Assembly (NCBI GenBank): GCA_029938505.1
Contig: JAOZUV010000040.1
Location: 1-10,941 of the forward strand
DNA from: Bacteroidales bacterium
Lineage (GTDB): Bacteria > Bacteroidota > Bacteroidia > Bacteroidales > GCA-2711565
Length of the DNA stretch: 10,941 bases
Direction of reading: 5' to 3'
Shown: piece by piece, positions 7,372-10,941 of the stretch
Layout of the letters: each line of letters starts with the position of its first letter
Position numbering within the stretch: the first letter of the stretch is position 1
Notes under the pieces: generated by a model
Told to the model about the DNA's origin: nothing
The model's input: the letters and a program-made list of their open reading frames with translations, nothing else
Databases searched by the model: none
Program-made: the position numbers and the translations under genes

Positions 7372-7726
7372 AATTGTACTAAGATTTAACTTAGTTTATA
7401 CTTATAGTAAATCAAAATTTGTAAACAAAACGAGAACCCACTCTCACCGAATAGATTCCCGCTCACTTCCCCGAATGCCGTGGCTTTCGGTTTGCGCCTA
7501 GCTACTGTTATTACGACTGGCTTTTTCAGTTTCACCCCGTAGAGTTTTCCTTTTTGCCCGGTACAGGTTTCGCATTCCTTGCAGTTTGCTTTTTCCTGCT
7601 CCAAGTTTCGCCCCTTCCTCAATTGTTGGTTTCCCTACTTTTGAGTCTCAGCTGAATTCTTTTCCCCTTGCGGTTCTTTTCTTTCGGCCCTTGGTTCGTA
7701 AACCTGTCTTTTATCTCTCACTTGGT
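7341..7726 (-). ncRNA. candidate structured non-coding RNA, unclassified
   Basis: A self-contained minus-strand unit: promoter at 7731-7763, body from about 7725 to 7431, AT-rich tail, terminator at 7341-7371. By hand count the body (7730-7431) is about 48% GC, while the next 50 nt are about 14% GC and the flanks are AT-rich. The transcribed strand is purine-rich, with A-rich joints between short GC stems, as in structured RNAs. Visible hairpins: GGTT-TACG-AACC (7704-7693, a UNCG-type loop), CC-GCAA-GG (7673-7666), GG-GAAA-CC (7635-7628), CCGAA/TTCGG (7490-7471) and GAGAG-TGGG-TTCTC (7445-7432), the last followed by GTTTTGTTT, which could be an alternative 3' end. Possible long-range pairs are described in the findings. 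I do not see the conserved elements of RNase P RNA, tmRNA, SRP RNA, tRNA, rRNA or group I/II introns. No credible protein is encoded on either strand. Function unknown; it could be a regulatory RNA or the RNA of a mobile element. Confidence 0.6.
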
Positions 7727-7752
7727 AGTCCAAATATACGCATTGTACTACC
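7724..7752. repeat. inverted repeat GGTAGT-N17-ACTACC spanning the RNA promoter
   Basis: Perfect 6-bp arms at 7724-7729 and 7747-7752, separated by 17 nt that contain the -7 box of the non-coding RNA promoter. Outward extension is imperfect (CTT on the left, CAAAG on the right, one inserted base). The position around the predicted start site would suit a repressor site, but 6-bp arms can arise by chance. Confidence 0.4.
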
Positions 7753-7763
7753 CAAAGGTCAAG
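7731..7763 (-). promoter_or_regulatory. consensus Bacteroidota promoter driving the non-coding RNA
   Basis: The minus strand carries TTGAC (TTG at 7761-7763), 21 nt, then TATATTTG (7738-7731), an exact TAnnTTTG -7 box. A second TTG occurs 6 nt further upstream. This is the best promoter match in the window and points into the GC-rich region, not towards any protein gene. Predicted start is about 7724-7726. The -7 box lies between the arms of the inverted repeat at 7724-7752, which may be an operator. Confidence 0.65.
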
Positions 7764-7780
7764 ACAATTTTTTTGCATTT

Positions 7781-7801
7781 ATTCACAATCCATTCACAAT
7801 C
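7781..7801. repeat. tandem direct repeat ATTCACAATC x2, 11-bp period
   Basis: Two identical 10-mers at 7781-7790 and 7792-7801, one base apart, so they repeat every 11 bp, about one helical turn. They lie between the divergent promoters of the non-coding RNA and the cyclase-like gene, next to the 18-bp palindrome at 7804-7821. Phased repeats of this kind can bind a regulator on one face of the DNA. Confidence 0.5.
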
Positions 7802-7803
7802 AA

Positions 7804-7821
7804 TATTAACAATTGTTAATA
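7804..7821. promoter_or_regulatory. 18-bp perfect palindrome, candidate operator
   Basis: TATTAACAATTGTTAATA is identical to its own reverse complement. It sits 40 nt upstream of the -7 box of the cyclase-like gene and about the same distance behind the RNA promoter. It has no loop and no T-run, so it is a poor terminator and is better read as a binding site for a dimeric regulator. AT-rich composition raises the chance of coincidence somewhat. Confidence 0.5.
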
Positions 7822-7860
7822 ACAGTATGTATTTCTCTTTTTTTTTCTGTATTCGAAACC

Positions 7861-7868
7861 TATATTTG
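7861..7868 (+). promoter_or_regulatory. putative promoter of the cyclase-like gene, -7 box TATATTTG
   Basis: An exact TAnnTTTG match on the plus strand, identical to the -7 box of the divergent RNA promoter. Transcription would begin near 7874, leaving a leader of about 20 A/T-rich nt before the ATG at 7895. The -33 region is T-rich without a clear TTG. Confidence 0.55.
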
Positions 7869-7894
7869 TAATGATTTAACAATAAAAATTAAAT

Positions 7895-8824
7895 ATGCAT
7901 TCTAAAATTAAGAAGCTTGAGTTTAAGAAAATAATGGATTTATTGAAGGAATATGATGCTGAATCTGTTTATGATAAGGTAAATATTTTGCCCAATAGTG
8001 AGGATTTACATAATCGAATTGAAAAATATGTTGATACAAAATCATTCAATAAAAAAGCAGTATTAGGAATTGATATTTATCGTTATGGGATGTATCCACA
8101 TATGGAGCAAACGCTGATCCCCACTTTATTCAAAATCTTTTTTGATAAAACCATAAAATTATGTCTTGAGAATAATCAGTTTGTTTTTCAAAATTACACT
8201 AAGGAGCAAATTGAGAATGCTTTTATTAGTACTGGTGATGGTGGTTTTGTTATTTTTGATACTCCATTGCATGCCCTATTATTTAATATTAATTTTGAAA
8301 CTTTAGTTCGTACGTATAATTCGTATCATCTTTTTCCAAAGCTTCGCGATATCATTGGTAGCATTAGTTTGAGGTATGCTATTACTCTTGATACTATTTA
8401 CTATTTTGAAAATAATTTTTACGGAAGTGCCATTATTATTAATTCTCGTATTCTTGAAAAAGATAGTTTGAACCGATGTTTGATTGATCAGGATACCTAT
8501 AATTGGTTTTTGATAAATATTGATGGGATTGAAAATTTACAAGTGCTTACCATTAATGAAATTGCAAATATTTACGAGTTTCAGGATTATGATAAAAAAT
8601 ATATTCGCCAAGGGAATAATGAAATTATGAATACTCGCATTAGTCGTTATTCGGGGATTATTAATTCTGATATTTCAAAAATTGGACAAATTGCGTCTAA
8701 AGAAATGAAACTGAATATTTACAACCTTCACTTGCAAGTGACCCTTAAAGCCTCTTCTGCCGATAGTAAAACAAAACGTACCTTGACGGTAAGTCTTGGT
8801 AACTTGAATACTGCTGGAATTTAA
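7895..8824 (+). CDS. putative divergent class III nucleotide-cyclase-like protein
   Basis: A 309-residue soluble protein with no signal peptide or membrane segment. The middle (about 54-210) follows the order of the adenylate/guanylate cyclase catalytic domain. AVLGIDIYRYG (55-65) offers the first metal Asp, D60. ISTGDGGFVIFDTPLHAL (111-128) matches the GDG-x-x-x-x-F beta hairpin and gives the second metal Asp, D115. ISLRYAITLDTIYYFENNFYG (157-177) resembles the R-x-G-I-x-x-G segment. GSAIIINSRI (177-186) aligns with the G-x-x-V-N-x-A-x-R-L helix, with R185 at the transition-state Arg but Ile181 where the usual Asn stands. LIDQDTYNWF (196-205) fits the following strand and helix. The N-terminal 50 residues and the C-terminal 95 (ending SADSKTKRTLTVSLGNLNTAGI) match nothing I recognise. 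If active it would make a cyclic nucleotide; the base cannot be predicted. No obvious effector gene is adjacent. The fold call is inference from motif order, not a close match. Confidence 0.55.
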   Translation: MHSKIKKLEFKKIMDLLKEYDAESVYDKVNILPNSEDLHNRIEKYVDTKSFNKKAVLGIDIYRYGMYPHMEQTLIPTLFKIFFDKTIKLCLENNQFVFQNYTKEQIENAFISTGDGGFVIFDTPLHALLFNINFETLVRTYNSYHLFPKLRDIIGSISLRYAITLDTIYYFENNFYGSAIIINSRILEKDSLNRCLIDQDTYNWFLINIDGIENLQVLTINEIANIYEFQDYDKKYIRQGNNEIMNTRISRYSGIINSDISKIGQIASKEMKLNIYNLHLQVTLKASSADSKTKRTLTVSLGNLNTAGI

Positions 8825-8930
8825 GACTTCATTCTTGATTTTTCTTTCTCTTGTGTTTTTAATTACTTGAGTTGTGGGTTATACCCTCTTTTTGGGATAA
8901 ATACTTGTCTGGTTAAGGAGAAAAAATAGC

Positions 8931-9377
8931 TTATCTTTTTTTTTCAAAAAAGTCCTTTAATAAAGAACTACATTCTAACTCAAGTATTCCTTTTTTGATA
9001 TTAGTTTTGGGGTGTATTATTTTTTTCCCTTGTAAATGGAATCCTCTTTTGGTGTCAGTTGCTCCATAAATTATGTTCCCAATTTGAGTCCAGAAAGATG
9101 CTCCAGCACACATAGTGCACGGCTCCAATGTTACGTAGAGGCTACATTCGTTTAGGTATTTTGATCCTAAAGTATTGGTTGCTGCAGTAAATGCTTGCAT
9201 TTCGGCATGAGCGGTAACATCGTTTAAGGTTTCGGTGAGATTGTGAGCCCGAGCTATGATTTTATTATTAAAAACCACAATAGCACCCACAGGAACCTCA
9301 TCTTTTTCGAAAGCCATTTTCGCTTCCTTCAAGGCTTCTTTCATAAAATGATCATCCGAGAAAATACTTAAACTCAT
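8931..9377 (-). CDS. tadA: tRNA adenosine(34) deaminase TadA
   Basis: A 148-residue zinc deaminase that converts adenosine 34 to inosine in the wobble position, chiefly of tRNA-Arg(ACG), in the cytoplasm. Motifs: VPVGAIVV (28-35), HAEM (57-60, zinc ligand H57 and proton-shuttle E59) and EPCTMCAGA (85-93, zinc ligands C87 and C90). The downstream YGATDTKRG segment (109-117) is typical of TadA rather than of cytosine or guanine deaminases. Length and order are normal. Its ATG overlaps the stop of the upstream transporter as ATGA (4 nt), so it is probably translationally coupled to it. The 3' end faces the cyclase-like gene; no convincing terminator is visible in the gap of about 100 bases. Confidence 0.93.
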   Translation of the reverse strand: MSLSIFSDDHFMKEALKEAKMAFEKDEVPVGAIVVFNNKIIARAHNLTETLNDVTAHAEMQAFTAATNTLGSKYLNECSLYVTLEPCTMCAGASFWTQIGNIIYGATDTKRGFHLQGKKIIHPKTNIKKGILELECSSLLKDFFEKKR

Positions 9378-10780
9378 CTTTGTTTCTTTTTAATTTGTAT
9401 ACCGATAAACAATACCAATGCTGCTGTTATAAAGGCTGGTATAAAGCTTGATTTGGGTTCTAAACTTTTTGTAAAAATAAGACCACCAATAAAGAATATC
9501 AAATTTACAATAAAGCCACTTAAAATACTCCAGAGGGCAATTTTGTTGTAGCATTTTACATTTTTATGCGTGAGAGCGAGAAGAGTCGTAGGAACAAAAA
9601 TCACGATAGTCCCAATTCCAACAACCATAAGATCCACGATTTTGGGAAATAAAAGGGCAATGATTAATGCAATAATTCCAAATACAATAGTAGCTATACG
9701 AATTTGAAAGTGTTTTTCTTTTGCTTGTTTTTTTGAGCTTTTAATAAGATCGTTTACAAATGAAATGGAAATTAAATTTAGAAAACTATCACCCGATGAC
9801 ATTAATGCTGAAAGTAAACCGACAACGGCAAACCCTAATAAAAACGATCTTGTATGTTGATCGATAAAAAGATAAGTCACATCTTTTGAGTCAATTTGAT
9901 CTCCTGTTGTTAGGCGAATAGCCATTCCTACCAAAGGAAAAATAATGTAAAAAGGAAGCATTCCTAAGCCAGAAAATAGGCTCATTCGCTTGGCTGTTTT
10001 TTCACTTTTGGCAGCCAAAAGTCGTTGCCAGATATCCATTCGAACCATTACAGATGGTGCCAAAAATAAGGGTAATGCAATCAAAAATATCCAACCATAA
10101 TAAGTCCCGTTTAACATGTTTGTGGGTAATCCTGAAAGAAGCTGAAGGTTTTGAGTATCAATTAAAATTCCGGGGATGAAAATTAAAATTATCATTAGTA
10201 CAATTGCCAAGAATTGAATCATATCTGTAATGATAACTCCTGATAATCCCGCTAGGGTAGTATATCCAATAACAATTATGCAAGAAATTATAGCTGCACT
10301 TTGGTAGCCAATTTCAAATGTGAATTTCAGCAAGGAGGCCATTCCTACAAATTGAGCGGCTAAAAGGAAGAAAAAAATAAAAATATTAACTCCACTTACT
10401 GTAGCCGAAAATGTGAGATTGAATGTGTCAGTTTGTTTGGAATTAAATCTAGTATTCAAATAATGGGGGAATGTATAAATTTTATTTGTTGCCCCGTAAG
10501 TTCTGATTTTTCCGGCAAAGCGAATCAGTATCATAAAACCAATAACATAAGCAATGCCAATACCAACAGCTGCTAAGCCTGATTCGTAACCCATAGCCAT
10601 TAATCCTATTGAAGTTCCTCCACCAACAAAAGTTGCAAGTGTAGTAAAAACTAACAATAGGGTTCCCGTTTTTCGGTTATTAACCAAATAACTCTCGAGG
10701 TTATTGTGCTTTACATGACGCAAAGTCAACAAAACGATAAGGATCAAATACAGACTGAGCCAAAAGTAAAACCAGTTCAT
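9374..10780 (-). CDS. sodium:solute symporter (SSS/SLC5 family)
   Basis: A 468-residue inner-membrane protein with roughly 12-13 hydrophobic segments, the first at about residues 3-20 and the last at about 447-462, ending in a basic tail (KKKQR). The family signature is GYTTLAGLSGVIITDMIQ (172-189). Other SSS features are FVGGGTSIGL in TM2 (51-60), the RMDIWQR segment (247-253) and SALMSSGDSFLN (324-335), which carries the Ser residues usually forming the second sodium site. It imports a solute using the sodium gradient; members carry sugars, amino acids, nucleobases, sialic acid and others, and I cannot tell which here. The start is the ATG at 10780. The gene overlaps tadA by 4 nt, which makes an operon, although no functional link between the two is evident. 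A -7-like box lies about 20 nt upstream. Confidence 0.9.
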   Translation of the reverse strand: MNWFYFWLSLYLILIVLLTLRHVKHNNLESYLVNNRKTGTLLLVFTTLATFVGGGTSIGLMAMGYESGLAAVGIGIAYVIGFMILIRFAGKIRTYGATNKIYTFPHYLNTRFNSKQTDTFNLTFSATVSGVNIFIFFFLLAAQFVGMASLLKFTFEIGYQSAAIISCIIVIGYTTLAGLSGVIITDMIQFLAIVLMIILIFIPGILIDTQNLQLLSGLPTNMLNGTYYGWIFLIALPLFLAPSVMVRMDIWQRLLAAKSEKTAKRMSLFSGLGMLPFYIIFPLVGMAIRLTTGDQIDSKDVTYLFIDQHTRSFLLGFAVVGLLSALMSSGDSFLNLISISFVNDLIKSSKKQAKEKHFQIRIATIVFGIIALIIALLFPKIVDLMVVGIGTIVIFVPTTLLALTHKNVKCYNKIALWSILSGFIVNLIFFIGGLIFTKSLEPKSSFIPAFITAALVLFIGIQIKKKQR

Positions 10781-10800
10781 GAAGATGAGATATAGGAAGC

Positions 10801-10808
10801 CAAAAATA
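10801..10808 (-). promoter_or_regulatory. putative promoter of the symporter-tadA operon, -7 box TATTTTTG
   Basis: The minus strand reads TATTTTTG, which fits TAnnTTTG. Transcription would begin near 10794, about 14 nt before the ATG at 10780. No clear -33 TTG is present in the AT-rich upstream sequence, and T-rich matches arise easily here. Confidence 0.4.
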
Positions 10809-10941
10809 TAAATTCGATCTTAAATAAAAAAGTAAAGCCCATATTTTACATTTTAGCTAAGAAATTAATCTCATTAAATCAGCATTATTTTTTTTGTAAA
10901 AATGAAATTTGAATAAGAGAAATGAACAATATATTGTCCTT

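Noticed and set aside
7386..7622. A 78-codon minus-strand reading frame with a C-x-x-C-x-x-C stretch, zinc-ribbon-like at first sight
   Set aside because: It lies inside the GC-rich RNA candidate, has unnatural composition, resembles no family, and two plus-strand frames (7586-7819, 7668-7871) also overlap the region. Open frames in a purine-rich RNA gene are expected by chance.
7341..7763. RNase P RNA, tmRNA, SRP RNA, retron or group II intron as identity of the RNA
   Set aside because: I looked for GAGGAAAGTCC and ACAGAA (RNase P), a tRNA-like end and tag frame (tmRNA), the GGAAGCAGCC loop (SRP), an adjacent reverse transcriptase (retron) and a domain V hairpin (group II). None is present.
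8876..8900. GGGT-TAT-ACCC hairpin and a CCC/GGG pair between the cyclase-like gene and tadA, as a convergent terminator
   Set aside because: The stem is only 3-4 bp with a poor T-run, too weak to call. Termination for both genes may be factor-dependent or not visible by eye.
10926..10937. 12-bp palindrome ACAATATATTGT near the right edge
   Set aside because: Composed almost wholly of A/T, short, about 145 bases from the nearest start codon, and cut close to the window edge. It cannot be told from chance.
1..10941. CRISPR array, tRNA or rRNA genes, insertion sequences, integrase or attachment sites
   Set aside because: No regularly spaced repeats, no tRNA-like cloverleaf, no rRNA segment and no transposase or integrase were seen on either strand.

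Overview
The window looks like a chromosomal segment of a low-GC member of the Bacteroidota, probably a marine or gut-type Bacteroidales/Marinilabiliales relative. That placement rests on the style of the encoded proteins (IleS with the GMPGIHHVM form of the HIGH box, DnaG, signal peptides ending in AQ or SQ). It also rests on several matches to the Bacteroidota -7 promoter box TAnnTTTG and on A-rich rather than Shine-Dalgarno leaders. The exact genus cannot be read from the sequence.

Layout, left to right: the 5' part of ileS (minus strand, leaving the window at base 1). Then a toxin-antitoxin pair on the minus strand: a HigB/RelE-type toxin followed 2 nt later by a HigA-like helix-turn-helix protein fused to an ImmA/IrrE zinc peptidase domain. 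This pair is bracketed by two nearly identical terminator hairpins. Next comes a minus-strand operon of two exported enzymes, an M20-family amidohydrolase and a gamma-glutamyltransferase 6 nt apart. Divergent from it is dnaG (DNA primase), which appears to use a TTG start.

Between dnaG and the next gene lies a 580-base gap with no credible protein gene. I read most of it as an independent minus-strand non-coding RNA unit. It has a consensus Bacteroidota promoter, about 300 nt of GC-rich, purine-rich, hairpin-rich sequence, an AT-rich tail and a strong intrinsic terminator. I could not match it to RNase P RNA, tmRNA, SRP RNA, tRNA, rRNA or an intron. Divergent from it, across an intergenic region with an 18-bp perfect palindrome and a phased 10-bp direct repeat, is a 309-residue protein. 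I interpret it as a divergent class III nucleotide-cyclase-like protein. This RNA and cyclase-like pair is the part of the window most likely to be undescribed.

The right end holds a minus-strand two-gene operon: a sodium:solute symporter overlapping by 4 nt (ATGA) with tadA, the tRNA wobble adenosine deaminase. Housekeeping functions (IleS, DnaG, TadA) thus alternate with exported peptide/amino-acid enzymes, a transporter, a stress or mobile-type TA module and an unexplained RNA/cyclase locus.
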